DNA of 64,000 bases. It comes from an uncultured Flavobacteriaceae bacterium (GTDB lineage: Bacteria > Bacteroidota > Bacteroidia > Flavobacteriales > Flavobacteriaceae). A program made the translations under genes and the position numbers. Every line of letters starts with the position of its first letter. The stretch's first letter is position 1. Positions 18,901 through 28,115 of the stretch are shown here, piece after piece. The notes below the pieces were generated by a model, which was not told where the DNA came from, did not search any database, and saw only the letters and a program-made list of their open reading frames with translations. The stretch lies in contig CANLXN010000004.1 in the NCBI GenBank assembly GCA_947495135.1, forward strand, positions 124,001 through 188,000, in the 5' to 3' direction.

Positions 18901-19869
18901 AACACGGACATTTCCATCTACAGGCATCGTAAACTCATACCAAACATCCTGATTGTCGTAAGAAACTGTGTTGCAACTTGCATCCAAACTTTCGGTCGCT
19001 GCACGAGAATCGTACTCATAGGTGTTTTGCGTTCCTACTTCCACATTAATAGGAAGTCTGTCCACGCATTCATCATTCGAAATTGTTTCAAAAGCTTCTA
19101 TATTAAAATCTATAACTCCTCCTGAAAACGAGCGTCTACTCAAACGCAACACATAAGTCGCAGTTGCATCGAGATTAAAGAAATATCCATTGCTCACGAA
19201 GCAATCTAATTCGGTTCCTCCACAGCTATCATACAAGGAAACTATATCGACGCTACCTAGATTTGTAATACGTACATTACCATCTACAGGCATGGTAAAT
19301 TCATACCAAGCATCAAGATTGTCGTAAGAGACTGTATTGCAGCTTGCATCCAAACTTTCGGTTGCTCCTCGCGAGTCGAACCCATAGGTATTTTGCGACC
19401 CTACTTCTACATCGATAGAAATTCTGTCTACACACTCATCATTGGCAATTTCTTCAAACGCTTGTATGCTAAATGTATCATCCTGTGCGCTTGCTCTTGC
19501 AATTCTTAAAATGTAATCTTGGTTTGCATCTAAGCTGTAAATGAAGCCGGAACCAGTACGACAGGCCAGCTCTGGTCCTCCACAACTTGTGTACAAGGAA
19601 AATCTATAATTTGTATTCACTCCTGTTAAGTTTATATTACCATCTACCGGCATATTGAAACTAAACCAGACATCGAGGTTATCGTTAGACGTGACGTCAC
19701 AAGAAGCATCTAAACTCTCGGTTGCCATAGAGATTTCAGCTAAAGCAGAAGTGCTACTGGCAGTAAGCACGGTAATAGGAGTTGCATCAATACATTCGTC
19801 GTTTGCGGCTTGTGAAAATGCAAAGAACGGCGTAACTAAGAGTAAGAAAAGAAAGGTAATTTTTGACAT
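15925..19869 (-). CDS. Large T9SS cargo protein with six 122-residue repeats
   Basis: The 1314-residue protein has a signal peptide (MSKITFLFLLLVTPFFAFSQ) followed by six copies of a beta-rich unit beginning (I/L)xNDEC and containing ESLDASCNT, DNxDVWYEFTMPVDGNVR, YDSCGGxELxC and TYxLRLSRRSFS. Each has about four Cys, which suggests disulfides. A central unit (residues ~780-1200) has no recognised family. The last ~75 residues (LYPNPASNVLFLGN, VSIYDLSGRLVQ, YMLKLKSSGGELVRRFIKE) are a type A T9SS sorting domain, so it is exported through T9SS and anchored or released at the cell surface. Unit 3 and unit 4 share 125 identical bases, so repeats have been copied recently. Function is likely adhesive or binding (inference). 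Confidence 0.9.
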   Translation of the reverse strand: MSKITFLFLLLVTPFFAFSQAANDECIDATPITVLTASSTSALAEISMATESLDASCDVTSNDNLDVWFSFNMPVDGNINLTGVNTNYRFSLYTSCGGPELACRTGSGFIYSLDANQDYILRIARASAQDDTFSIQAFEEIANDECVDRISIDVEVGSQNTYGFDSRGATESLDASCNTVSYDNLDAWYEFTMPVDGNVRITNLGSVDIVSLYDSCGGTELDCFVSNGYFFNLDATATYVLRLSRRSFSGGVIDFNIEAFETISNDECVDRLPINVEVGTQNTYEYDSRAATESLDASCNTVSYDNQDVWYEFTMPVDGNVRVTSLGSVDIVTLYDSCGGVELDCFGNNGYFFNLDATSTYVLRLSKRSFSGGVVDFTVEAFEEIANDECEDRILIDVEVGTINTYEFDSRAATESLDASCNTVSYDNQDVWYEFTMPVDGNVRVTSLGSVDIVTLYDGCGGTELDCFNNNGFLFNLDANTTYVLRLSRRSFSAEVIDFNVEAFETIANDECVDRIPITVEVGTSNSYEYDPHAATESLDASCNTVSYDNLDVWYEFEMPVDGNVRATSLSSIDVASIYDSCGGVELACITGNDYFYALEGGVTYILRLSRRSFSAEIVNFTLEAFEELINDECDNAISIAVGVVAPATTTVEFRAATESLDASCNTTNYDNLDAWYQLTMPVTGNLEITGGSSLNIYSLYDGCGGTELECQVGNGTFFGLTGGITYLFRTSRRSFSAETASFNLQALEAPLSPCAATAEWISGAWLNGIEPDATTNAIIRSNYNTSAHGSIICCSLSIDSGTTLTVSPGDFVDVSFNVDVSGTLDILHEGSLVQRDGLATATNNGTIRVRKTTPFLKPRDFMIMGSPMTEETRDGVYNDAFLVLKHNTTNFVPNPDVEAQFPFAENFADDNGNNWQEYTGDIDAGEGYLVRPQSSYTDGNKTYDLVYDQGTLNNGDITFPVLFNNDQNDSPNVFGNPYASAILADDFINANPMVDALYFWEHLTSPNPDLPGYGSMNFSMEDLSMYNLTGGIAAASDITGTATKPNGFISSAQGFAVKANAAGTAIFTNSMRRLGNNNTWRRPASSANRLWLRVSNDMYDVQNTTLIGFLDTATPELDAGYDSKRLANIVSLYTKTEYGEQLAIQARETFDPSIKIPLGFSSLVEEQLQFTISIHDIEGPEITETQIYLIDLLLNELIDLTQEDYSFISGPADVENRFTIVFQEEILGANTSALEGLVLYPNPASNVLFLGNVQRANIEEVSIYDLSGRLVQVVTVSESNKSISIDISALSSAPYMLKLKSSGGELVRRFIKE
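18506..18996 (-). repeat. Two identical 125-base blocks inside the repeat gene
   Basis: Bases 18506-18630 and 18872-18996 match exactly by eye, offset by 366 bases (122 codons). Other units differ at many third positions. This shows a very recent duplication or gene conversion between neighbouring repeat units. Confidence 0.85.
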
Positions 19870-20170
19870 AAGTAATAGTTTTAAATTCGCGCTATGAGCA
19901 TTTAAAACTATTCTAAGGATAGAGACACACCAAATATACTAGTTGAAGTACTTGTTTCTCAGACGTCCAACCCAAAAATCTATGAATTCATAGAGGAAAA
20001 TTTTAAGCAAAAAATAGGATTATTTGGGATCTGCAGACATTTATAATCAAGCAGATAAAACAAAAATTTTCAAAAGAACTTGGCAAAAGCCTGCAGCTAC
20101 TATTAAATAAAAATCTCCCTATTTATAGCTCACAACGATTCGGTAAAAAGAGCTAGGAATTATTGATAAT
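19870..20170. other. 301-base gap without a recognised gene
   Basis: This is the upstream region of the repeat protein gene on the minus strand and the downstream region of the aldo/keto reductase gene. No convincing ORF, hairpin terminator or promoter consensus was found. Confidence 0.5.
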
Positions 20171-21211
20171 CTAAGCTGCTGGATTTGGCATTTCGACCTG
20201 TACTTTTTCTATTTCTGTTAAAATTTCTTCGGAAAGCGTCACGTCGATACTATCTATATTTTCTGAAAGTTGCGTAAGAGAGGTAGCTCCTATAATATTA
20301 GAAGTTACAAATGGGCGATCGTTTACAAAGGATAATGCCATTTGCGTAAGGCTCAATCCGAACTTTTCCGCAATAGCATGATACTTTTCGGTTGCCTTTA
20401 AGGAGTTTTCGCTGCTATATCTGCTGTAATTTGGAAAAAGGGTTACACGTCCATTTGAAGGTTTTTGATTATTCAAATATTTTCCTGAAAGGACCCCAAA
20501 AGCAAGAGGAGAATAGGCGAGGTAACCTACATTTTCCATGTGTAAAACTTCAGAAAGTCCTACTTCATCTCTTCGTTGTAATAAGCTATATGCATTTTGT
20601 GTAGATACCATTTTCAATTTACCGTTTCGGTGTTCTTCCATATACCTCATTAGACCAAAGGGTGTTTCATTACTCAATCCCACATGTTTGATTTTTCCTT
20701 GTTTTACAAAACCTTCTAAACGCTCTAAAATTTCAGCTATATTATCCTTCCATTCCTCATTTGCGGCATGCGAATAGTCCCGAACTCCAAAAATATTAAC
20801 GGCACGCTCTGGCCAATGTAACTGATAAAGATCAACATAGTCTGTTTGCAAACGTTTCAAGCTTTTATGAAGCGCATCCTCTAATGAGGCCTGACTAAAA
20901 TCAAGATGAGGCCTTATTTCACTAAAAATACCTCTCCCAGGCCCAGTGATTTTTGTGGCTAGGACTACCTCATCACGTTTGCCCGACTTTGCCAACCAAG
21001 ACCCAATGTACTTTTCGGTAAGTCCTTGCGTTTCCGTTTTATAAGGAACGGCATACATTTCGGCAGTATCGATAAAATTAACTCCCTTATCCAACGCAAA
21101 TTCAAGCTGTTCATGGGCTTCACTTTCGGTGTTTTGATTCCCAAAAGTCATAGTGCCCAAACAGATTTTGCTTACTTTTAAATCGGTATTTGGAAGGGTG
21201 GTGTATTTCAT
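20171..21211 (-). CDS. NADP-dependent aldo/keto reductase (Tas-like)
   Basis: The 346-residue protein is an aldo/keto reductase TIM barrel that reduces aldehydes or ketones with NADPH in the cytoplasm. The catalytic residues are visible: Asp and Tyr in FIDTAEMYAVP, Lys in VVLATKITG and His in YQLHWPERA. LGTMTFG near the N-terminus, NIIGATSLTQLSENI for cofactor binding and the overall size fit the Tas/YajO subfamily. Substrate is not predictable. It stands alone between the repeat protein and CHAT genes. Confidence 0.93.
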   Translation of the reverse strand: MKYTTLPNTDLKVSKICLGTMTFGNQNTESEAHEQLEFALDKGVNFIDTAEMYAVPYKTETQGLTEKYIGSWLAKSGKRDEVVLATKITGPGRGIFSEIRPHLDFSQASLEDALHKSLKRLQTDYVDLYQLHWPERAVNIFGVRDYSHAANEEWKDNIAEILERLEGFVKQGKIKHVGLSNETPFGLMRYMEEHRNGKLKMVSTQNAYSLLQRRDEVGLSEVLHMENVGYLAYSPLAFGVLSGKYLNNQKPSNGRVTLFPNYSRYSSENSLKATEKYHAIAEKFGLSLTQMALSFVNDRPFVTSNIIGATSLTQLSENIDSIDVTLSEEILTEIEKVQVEMPNPAA

Positions 21212-21289
21212 ATGCTAATTCTTAATTCTATCTATTTACGTATTTGTAAAAGAAGGTATCTTTTGAGTTGCGAAGTTACTTATATCAAC

Positions 21290-23890
21290 TTAGTTTTCAG
21301 AATTGGTCAGTGTCTTTTTCCGAAGAAAAAATAGCCCGAAAACGAGCAAAGCCAATGCTCCCAGTATAAACCACCAATAATTAAAGCTATCCCCAACATC
21401 TGTATTTCCATAGTAAACAAAACCTGCCCAGTAGTAAGGAGATTTCTTGATATTGTCCAACTCTGGATTCTCTAAATAATTGAGTTTTGCTCTGTGCAAT
21501 GCCTCATTTTTGGACTTGCTTTGGACATAGTTCTTATAAAAGCCTTCCATGAGTTGCGCGGTACTAAGATCATTAACTTTCCATTGAGAGAATAATACAT
21601 TAGTCGTTCCCGTATACTGAAAAGCCCTCGCAATACTAAGTGCTCCTTCCCCCTTTAAAACCTTTCCCACTCCAGTTTCACAGGCACTCAGAACAACCAA
21701 ATCTTTATTGAATTGATAGCCATACAACTCTTCCACACTCATGGTTCGATCTGCAAATTCTATAGCGGCAGATTGTGTGAAAGTCCCTCCGTTGGCATGG
21801 GTTGAAATATGAATAGTATTGTACTTCTCCACCTCCTTAAGAAACTGAACGGTGGTGGCGTTTTGATCCATCAATACATTCGCAGAAGTTGATTTTTCTA
21901 AAGCCTCAGCCTCCTGAACCGAATAGGACAACTCCCTATTTGTCCCCTTAAAAACTGGGAAAACTCCTAAGACTTTAGGATCTAAATGTTGTTTGTTTGA
22001 AGGTGAGACCTCTAATGCGAAAGACAGTTTGTAAGATACTTCCGTATCCTTAATTAAAAATGGCATTTTTTCGAACAAGGATTCCTGTGTTGGGGTCTTT
22101 ATGAGTGCGCTCATTGGTACGAAGGATAGAATACCATCGGGAATTATCACTATTTTTTTGCCGAGACGTAGGGACAACTTCTTGAATAAAATATGGCTCT
22201 TTTCGGCAAAAAGTGCTGGATTATTATTGATTTTAGAGGGGTCTTCAAAGAAGGCATTGAAATCAACACATGCCGTTAAAAATTCGTCTCTTGCTGCGGG
22301 GTTACTAGCTAGTTCTATAAAAGACGTATAACCATCGGCAACCGTTATTTGAAAGATCTTGTTTTGCCCAATGAAATAACTAATAAATGTCTCTTGCTTT
22401 TCGCTTACCTGAGCCTTTAATTTGGCAAAGGAAATCCTTGTTTTTTTGAACATTTCGGGATAGAGGGCTCTAAACTCTGCGTATAACCCTCGCTGTAGCA
22501 GCATAGCCTCATTATACGCAATATGCAGGCTTTTTAATTTAGATCGGTCTAGGGAAAAGGAATTGGAGACTTGGTCTATTTGTAGTTGCAGTTGAGTTAG
22601 GCGTTGTTGTACAACTGAAAATTTCTGAACCAATTCCTTATCGGTGTGTTGCGTAATAATGTTCTTCCACTTTCTAGCTTCTCCCAGCACCGGAGACTTC
22701 GATCTGTTGTCCACAATAATTGCTTCGCGAAGCCAAGTAGTATCTTCTGGACTTTGAGTGTGTAACTTCAATAACAGTTGAAGGCAGCGCTCACTTCTAT
22801 TCTTTTGACGGGTCTGCTGCAGAAGTTTGGATTCTTGCAACGAAGTGTTTCTATTTAATAAATTTTGGACCTCAAAAGCAAGCTGATAAGCGCGGTAAGC
22901 CTTTTCTGTCTTTCCTTCATTTTCGAATAAAGCTGCACTAAGATCTAAAGCATCTAGAAGGGTGTTCTCCGGAATTAATTGCCGCAGGTTAGGGTGGTCT
23001 TGATGCGAAGCATAATCCAAAATTAAAACATCGTATACTTTATTTAGGTACGTCTTAGAATTGGATATTCGACTGTTCGTCATGTAAACCTGAGCAAGTG
23101 CCAAATATAATTTGGCGAGTTCTCGCGGGGTGGTTTCATTCACTAATTCAGATTCTAGGGCTTGTTTCAGAGATGCTATGGCCTTCGATGGATTGCCTTG
23201 GGCCAGGTAAATCTTACTAGCTAATTTTAGGGCTACAGGACTAGAACGAAATGCTGGGTCGTCCATAAGTTTTTCTGCCAATGCTGTTCTACCCAAACTC
23301 AAATAATTATTTGCTAGGTTAAGCTTAAAACGATGATCGGTTGGCGCTAATTTTAGGCCCATTTCAAGGGTGTTAATCGCTCTTTGAAAATCACCTTTAT
23401 TTTGAAATACAACGGAAAGGTTCAATAGGCCAGAAATTTCTGATTGTTTTTCATTTCTGTCTTGGGCAATTAAAATGTATTCTTTAATGATATTCTCTGC
23501 TTCACTTAAGGCATTCGTCTTGATATACAAATTACCTAATGGAATGTAACAGGAATTCACCATGTCATAGACCGCTAGATCTGTGGAACCAAATAATTTC
23601 TTGGCTTCTTCATAATTTTTAATGGCTTTTGGTAGTTGCGAAAAGCGCTGTTGATAAAAACCTAACTGACAAAGAGAAATAACCTTGGCTATGGAATCGT
23701 CAGTGCTTACGGGTTTATATTGTTTTATTGCAATATCAAAATTATTTAAGTTAGATAAAGAAGGAGTTGCCAAGAAAAGGTCTAGTTCTTTGTAGGCTTC
23801 TTCAGCAGAAGTAATCTGGGAGAACATTTCAGCAGAACACAACAAAAGCAATCCCCAAAGGCTTAACTGTATGTACCTTAGAACTTCCAA
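21290..23890 (-). CDS. TPR-CHAT caspase-like protein, membrane anchored
   Basis: The 866-residue protein has an N-terminal hydrophobic segment (LWGLLLLCSAEMFS), TPR repeats to about residue 370, a helical linker and a C-terminal CHAT domain, the caspase-like fold found in bacterial proteases such as the one in type III-E CRISPR complexes. Both catalytic residues are present: His near 697 in HISTHANGG and Cys near 736 in VVLSACETGVG, followed by GEGALSIARAFQYTGTTNVLFSQWKVND. A membrane span (YWWFILGALALLVFGLFFL) closes the protein with a lysine/arginine tail, so the CHAT domain should lie in the periplasm. The gene overlaps the upstream PKD/barrel gene by 13 bases and is the last gene of that operon. 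Substrate is unknown. Confidence 0.88.
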   Translation of the reverse strand: MEVLRYIQLSLWGLLLLCSAEMFSQITSAEEAYKELDLFLATPSLSNLNNFDIAIKQYKPVSTDDSIAKVISLCQLGFYQQRFSQLPKAIKNYEEAKKLFGSTDLAVYDMVNSCYIPLGNLYIKTNALSEAENIIKEYILIAQDRNEKQSEISGLLNLSVVFQNKGDFQRAINTLEMGLKLAPTDHRFKLNLANNYLSLGRTALAEKLMDDPAFRSSPVALKLASKIYLAQGNPSKAIASLKQALESELVNETTPRELAKLYLALAQVYMTNSRISNSKTYLNKVYDVLILDYASHQDHPNLRQLIPENTLLDALDLSAALFENEGKTEKAYRAYQLAFEVQNLLNRNTSLQESKLLQQTRQKNRSERCLQLLLKLHTQSPEDTTWLREAIIVDNRSKSPVLGEARKWKNIITQHTDKELVQKFSVVQQRLTQLQLQIDQVSNSFSLDRSKLKSLHIAYNEAMLLQRGLYAEFRALYPEMFKKTRISFAKLKAQVSEKQETFISYFIGQNKIFQITVADGYTSFIELASNPAARDEFLTACVDFNAFFEDPSKINNNPALFAEKSHILFKKLSLRLGKKIVIIPDGILSFVPMSALIKTPTQESLFEKMPFLIKDTEVSYKLSFALEVSPSNKQHLDPKVLGVFPVFKGTNRELSYSVQEAEALEKSTSANVLMDQNATTVQFLKEVEKYNTIHISTHANGGTFTQSAAIEFADRTMSVEELYGYQFNKDLVVLSACETGVGKVLKGEGALSIARAFQYTGTTNVLFSQWKVNDLSTAQLMEGFYKNYVQSKSKNEALHRAKLNYLENPELDNIKKSPYYWAGFVYYGNTDVGDSFNYWWFILGALALLVFGLFFLRKKTLTNSEN

Positions 23891-25902
23891 ATTCCGTATA
23901 CTTGAATCTGTGACGTAGGTTCGTTAAAGTTGTAAACGTATCGCATGCCTACGCTGGGACCAATTCTTACTCCTCCAACATTAGCGCCAATAAATACACC
24001 GCTCTGAAAATTAGAAAAACTTTCGTTGCAATCGGTTTTCTGAAACGTATCTCGTGTTTCGTCCCTGATCTCTCCTTCACCCGGTATCGCAATGGAATAT
24101 TCACCAGTGGTTTCTCCAACACAGCTACTGCTCAAATCCATCTTTAACTGTACACCCGCTCCAACAGCCAGAAAATTATTGAGGTTATATCGATAAGAAA
24201 TAGGAACCAAATAGGTGGAAATCCCCTTTTCTTCGTTGTCCTCGGTAAACCGAACAATCTCACTTATCCCAATATCGTTGGTATTGATAGTTTCAAAGTT
24301 CCTCAGCGTTTCAAACGACTTGGCCGAAAAGAACAATTCTGCCTGAAAATAGCCTTTATAACTTTTAAAGGGAGAAACAGTGATCCCAGCAAAATACTCT
24401 TTACTATTATCCAGATCCGGGTTAAAAATATATCCAGCCTTGGCTCCAATAGAAATACCAGGCATAAAACGAGTAGTGCTGTAATTGGTTAGAATGGGTT
24501 CGTTTTTGTCGAAAAATATAGCCGTTCTACTCCTCGTCTTTACTTTGTGGAATTTATCTCCAAACTTCATACTATAGCGAACAAACCCTTTGGTCGAATC
24601 TCGTTCAGTCACGCCTTTTTGCTCGCTCCCCGGAAGATAAATCTTTTTAAACGTGAATATAATCTTGTCTTTTTGTAGAATAGTGTCCAAACACGAATAA
24701 TTTACTTCCCGCTCCTTAGGACAAATGGGACATTCTGGATACATATCCTTCACCTCCAAGGTAGATTTATCAAACATTTCGGGAGTATCCACTTCGAGAC
24801 GGATAGTGTTTGCAGGTCCTTCTCCGTTATTTTGAAATCGGACTTTAAATTTTAATCGTTTTAAACGCGCCCAACGGTAATTCATGATGGTTCCGCTAGA
24901 CGACATTTTATTGGGATCGTGAGATGTTACAATCTCCAATTCGGTATCCTTTACCGTATGGTTTCCGTAATCTCGATCTGGTACGTAGATACTTCGCAGC
25001 GTTACAATTGCGCTGGTATCTTTCAACATTTCGGGGGTGGTTTTCAAGGTTCTAAAAAGGTTGCGTTCCTCTCCCGGCTGCATATCGTTAAACTCAATTA
25101 TTTGATAATCCCTATACAGTTCTTGTGATTCCTCCAATGTTGGCGGAAGTAGCAATCGTTTGGTAGAATCCTGCACCGTTTGTCTCTGAAAAACCAATTC
25201 GTTTTCTGCTTCTGCGAGATAGGATTTGCTGTAATTTTCTTCGGAAATTCCCTTGGGTGAATGACTGTTCTGTGCAAGTAATAACTCGCTAGCGATCTTT
25301 TCGCCGTGAAACATCCTGGTGTCTTCCAAAATGAAATTATTGTCTTTAAACTGGGTATCGTTGTAGAATAAATAGAGCTTTCCGTTGGTCACGTATTGCT
25401 TTGTGTTCTTGTAACTGGTTATTAAAACCAAATCTTGATTTGGCAAAGCGTCTCTATTGGTTTTTAGAAGAAGGTCGTCCTCACCTAAAAAGGGAGAATC
25501 TGCAGAAGCAGCTGCTACATCTGTGGTTGCATCTTCATCGAAATTAACTGAAACCTGCTTGGGCCTACTTTCTGGCGGTTTTCCGTTATCGTAGTTATTC
25601 GTACTCCAAAGTTGGACGGTATAGTCGCCCGACTTTTTATAGGCGTGTTTCGGTTTTTCCTCAAAACTATAATTCCCGTCTCCAAGCTCCCAGTAATACG
25701 TATAATGGGCTTTTGGTGCTCCTGCAACCTGATTGAGCGGAGGCATCGTCGCTCCAAAATTCACCTGATTTCCCAGCACGTCATAAAAAATGGGTGCACT
25801 TCTGGTAATGGTATCGGCAACAGTAGTCTGTGAGAAAATTTCCGAAGAACTCAAGAACAATCCTATAAAAAGGGCCAAGAATATAATGGGTAGTCTTCTC
25901 AT
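23878..25902 (-). CDS. PKD domain and outer membrane barrel protein
   Basis: The 674-residue protein has a signal peptide (MRRLPIIFLALFIGLFLSSSEIFSQ) and a PKD domain (WELGDGNYSFEEKPKHAYKKSGDYTVQLWS). A middle region has the SHDPNKM...KFKVRFQNNGEGPAN motif seen in Bacteroidota secreted proteins. The end (SIGAKAGYIFNPDLDNSKEYFAGITVSPF onward, finishing in VYGIWKF) looks like a beta-barrel with a terminal aromatic. It is probably an outer membrane protein that displays the PKD domain at the periplasmic or outer face. ATG at 25902 lies two bases past the upstream gene and begins the signal peptide; the track start at 25923 adds seven residues. The stop overlaps the CHAT gene start. Confidence 0.8.
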   Translation of the reverse strand: MRRLPIIFLALFIGLFLSSSEIFSQTTVADTITRSAPIFYDVLGNQVNFGATMPPLNQVAGAPKAHYTYYWELGDGNYSFEEKPKHAYKKSGDYTVQLWSTNNYDNGKPPESRPKQVSVNFDEDATTDVAAASADSPFLGEDDLLLKTNRDALPNQDLVLITSYKNTKQYVTNGKLYLFYNDTQFKDNNFILEDTRMFHGEKIASELLLAQNSHSPKGISEENYSKSYLAEAENELVFQRQTVQDSTKRLLLPPTLEESQELYRDYQIIEFNDMQPGEERNLFRTLKTTPEMLKDTSAIVTLRSIYVPDRDYGNHTVKDTELEIVTSHDPNKMSSSGTIMNYRWARLKRLKFKVRFQNNGEGPANTIRLEVDTPEMFDKSTLEVKDMYPECPICPKEREVNYSCLDTILQKDKIIFTFKKIYLPGSEQKGVTERDSTKGFVRYSMKFGDKFHKVKTRSRTAIFFDKNEPILTNYSTTRFMPGISIGAKAGYIFNPDLDNSKEYFAGITVSPFKSYKGYFQAELFFSAKSFETLRNFETINTNDIGISEIVRFTEDNEEKGISTYLVPISYRYNLNNFLAVGAGVQLKMDLSSSCVGETTGEYSIAIPGEGEIRDETRDTFQKTDCNESFSNFQSGVFIGANVGGVRIGPSVGMRYVYNFNEPTSQIQVYGIWKF

Positions 25903-25903
25903 C

Positions 25904-26899
25904 CTATAAATTATTAAGTGCATTGATTAAACCAGCCTCATCTGTGGTAGTTGTTTCCAAGGTAGTAGTTAAAAGATCTTGCTCCACTGTGCCTTCTTTG
26001 GTGGCAAAAACATATTGCTCATCCTGTACTGTCACAAAAATGATATCGGCGCCTTGACCTGTTGGAAGTTGTGCAAAGCTCTCGGTATACACCTCTAGAT
26101 CTGTGTCGTATTCATCAAAAAGGCCAATGGCCGTACTTGGTGTATCGTATTGAATGAAGACGTTCGCATTGGTTTTGTTATATCCGTTGGGGGCCTTATT
26201 GTAGACAGTACTACGCGGACTTTCATTCTCATTATACCTCCCAATATTTTTCCATCCTACGCTTCCAACAACAGCCTGATAGCCAAAAATGAGTTCCCCA
26301 TTAGCACCTTGTATTGGTTCTTCAACTACTGGAATAGTGGAAATCTCTTCCTCCCATAAAACGGTACAAAGTAGTTCTGGGCAAGTGGGTGAGGCAAATA
26401 AGAATTGCTGTCTCCCAAGATTAGACGATGGGATAAAGGATCGAATGGGTTGTAAAATTTCTACAGGTTCATCATTGAAGGTGATATCCAAGAAAAAGAT
26501 GCTTTCGCTAAAGAGCGGTTCGATTGCGCCGTTTAGATTGATTCCGTTGGTGGATAACTGACAGGCAACAATTTCTCCAGGCTCATACATTTCGAGCAAG
26601 GATATGGTTACATCTCCATCAATAATAGCTCCGTTTTGACCAAAACTCTTGGGGTTAATAAAAAGAGTTGTGCCTTGTTCGGCAGTGATGACCGTTGGCT
26701 CAAAATTAAAAGCGGTGAAGGTCTGTACGCGCGGTAATCTGCAATCGAGCAAGCTTTGTTGGTACTCGGCGCCATCTATGGGCCCCACGGCATTAGGTAA
26801 TTGAAGGGGTCCTTTTTCGCAATTTTCATCTCCATCACTAGAGCAAGCTATAAAAAGGCAGCTCAGCATGACGATCAAATAGGTGAGATTCGATTTCAT
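25904..26899 (-). CDS. Secreted lipoprotein, paralogue of 27011-28048
   Basis: The 331-residue protein begins with a lipoprotein signal (MKSNLTYLIVMLSCLFIAC) and then an acidic SSDGDE stretch that could favour surface export in Bacteroidota (the +2 acidic rule, inference). Shared blocks with its neighbour are TTLFINPKSFGQNGAIIDGDVTISLLEMYEPG, LSTNGINLNG, and a C-terminal segment with QYDTPSTAIGLFDEYDTDLEVYTESFAQLPTGQGADIIFVTVQ. No named domain is recognised. It precedes the PKD/barrel gene by one base, so all three belong to one operon with the CHAT gene. Confidence 0.8.
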   Translation of the reverse strand: MKSNLTYLIVMLSCLFIACSSDGDENCEKGPLQLPNAVGPIDGAEYQQSLLDCRLPRVQTFTAFNFEPTVITAEQGTTLFINPKSFGQNGAIIDGDVTISLLEMYEPGEIVACQLSTNGINLNGAIEPLFSESIFFLDITFNDEPVEILQPIRSFIPSSNLGRQQFLFASPTCPELLCTVLWEEEISTIPVVEEPIQGANGELIFGYQAVVGSVGWKNIGRYNENESPRSTVYNKAPNGYNKTNANVFIQYDTPSTAIGLFDEYDTDLEVYTESFAQLPTGQGADIIFVTVQDEQYVFATKEGTVEQDLLTTTLETTTTDEAGLINALNNL

Positions 26900-27010
26900 G
26901 ATAGTTAGTTTAGTTGTTGAAAGTTACATAAAATCCAAATAGCAGCTTAAAAAGCAGGCACCCCAAGATCCAATTGGAGTCCCAAGGCGCCGCTCCTCAA
27001 ACATCAACAC

Positions 27011-28048
27011 TTATGGCAAAGCGTCTATTAGGGCAAAAAGTTCTGCTTCTGTAGCCGTTTGGGTGGTGGTAATCACTTCAATATGATCATCTCCTATAAT
27101 AGCGGCTTGTATGGCATATACGTAACTCCCATTTTGAACCGATATGAAGATGAAATGTACTTCCTTACCAATTGGCATCTGTCCGTAGTGTTCAGAAAAA
27201 AGTTGGTCGTCTTCCACGTAGATATCTAGCAAGGCGAGACCCGTTTCTCCATCGTATGAAATATAGACTGCACTATTGTCTGCATTGTATCCTTCAGGAA
27301 CATCTGCATAAACAATGGTTTTAGGTCCTGTGTACGAACCCCATCTATCTAAATTGGTCCATCCAAAATTATCGGTAAAGGCGGTGTATCCCGTTGCAGG
27401 AGTTCCGTCTATTCCCATTCCTTCTCCTTGAAAAAGTTCTCCGTCCTCTTCTTCTTCCCAAACCACATCACAATCAATCTCTATGCAGTCATCAATTGGA
27501 GTGAAAATGGTCATTTCTGGGTCGAAGGTATCGTTAGGAGCAAAAATTTGATAGGGTGCATTTAACTTCAATTGCTCCCCATTTTGAGTGGCGTTGATAT
27601 GAAATTCTCCAGCAGAAAGGATGGTTTCCACATCTCCATTTTCATTCATACCATTGGTAGGCAACTTGCTTAACACCATATCTGCTTTGTTGTAAATTTC
27701 AATTAAGGTAACATCCACATCTCCAGTTACTGGATCGCCATTTTCAAATTCTAAGGAGTTTGCACCAAACACTACATTGGTTCCCTGGTCGCCAATAATC
27801 ACCTCCCATGAAGAGGCATCGATCACAAATGTCTGTTGAGCATCTTCACGTCGGTCTAGAATGCTTTCTACTAGTTCTTCTCCACTAATTTCTAATGGTA
27901 CATCTATATCCACAACGTCCACGTCGTCTGCCATTTCGCAGCTTACCAATGCGGCAGCCAACATTGCACTAGCACAGATTGTTTTTAATGTTTTTCTAAC
28001 TAAGGGGTTATTGCTTAGTATGTTGAATTCAATTTTTTGCGTTTTCAT
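27011..28048 (-). CDS. Secreted lipoprotein, paralogue of 25904-26899
   Basis: The 345-residue protein starts at ATG 28048 (MKTQKIEFN). The track start at 28252 adds 68 residues translated from a simple G-rich repeat and has no signal sense. A hydrophobic stretch ends in ALVSC, then acidic residues follow. The blocks TNVVFGANSLEFENGDPVTGDVDVTLIEIYNKAD and VYISYDGETGLALLDIYVEDDQLFSEHYGQMPIGKEVHFIFISVQNGSYVYA match the downstream paralogue. Lipid-anchored beta-rich protein with no named domain. 111 bases separate the two genes. Confidence 0.78.
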   Translation of the reverse strand: MKTQKIEFNILSNNPLVRKTLKTICASAMLAAALVSCEMADDVDVVDIDVPLEISGEELVESILDRREDAQQTFVIDASSWEVIIGDQGTNVVFGANSLEFENGDPVTGDVDVTLIEIYNKADMVLSKLPTNGMNENGDVETILSAGEFHINATQNGEQLKLNAPYQIFAPNDTFDPEMTIFTPIDDCIEIDCDVVWEEEEDGELFQGEGMGIDGTPATGYTAFTDNFGWTNLDRWGSYTGPKTIVYADVPEGYNADNSAVYISYDGETGLALLDIYVEDDQLFSEHYGQMPIGKEVHFIFISVQNGSYVYAIQAAIIGDDHIEVITTTQTATEAELFALIDALP

Positions 28049-28115
28049 AATTTCTGTTTTTATAAGGTTTATATGTCTATATCCACACTTTCTGAAATTG
28101 TTACCCCCTTTATTA

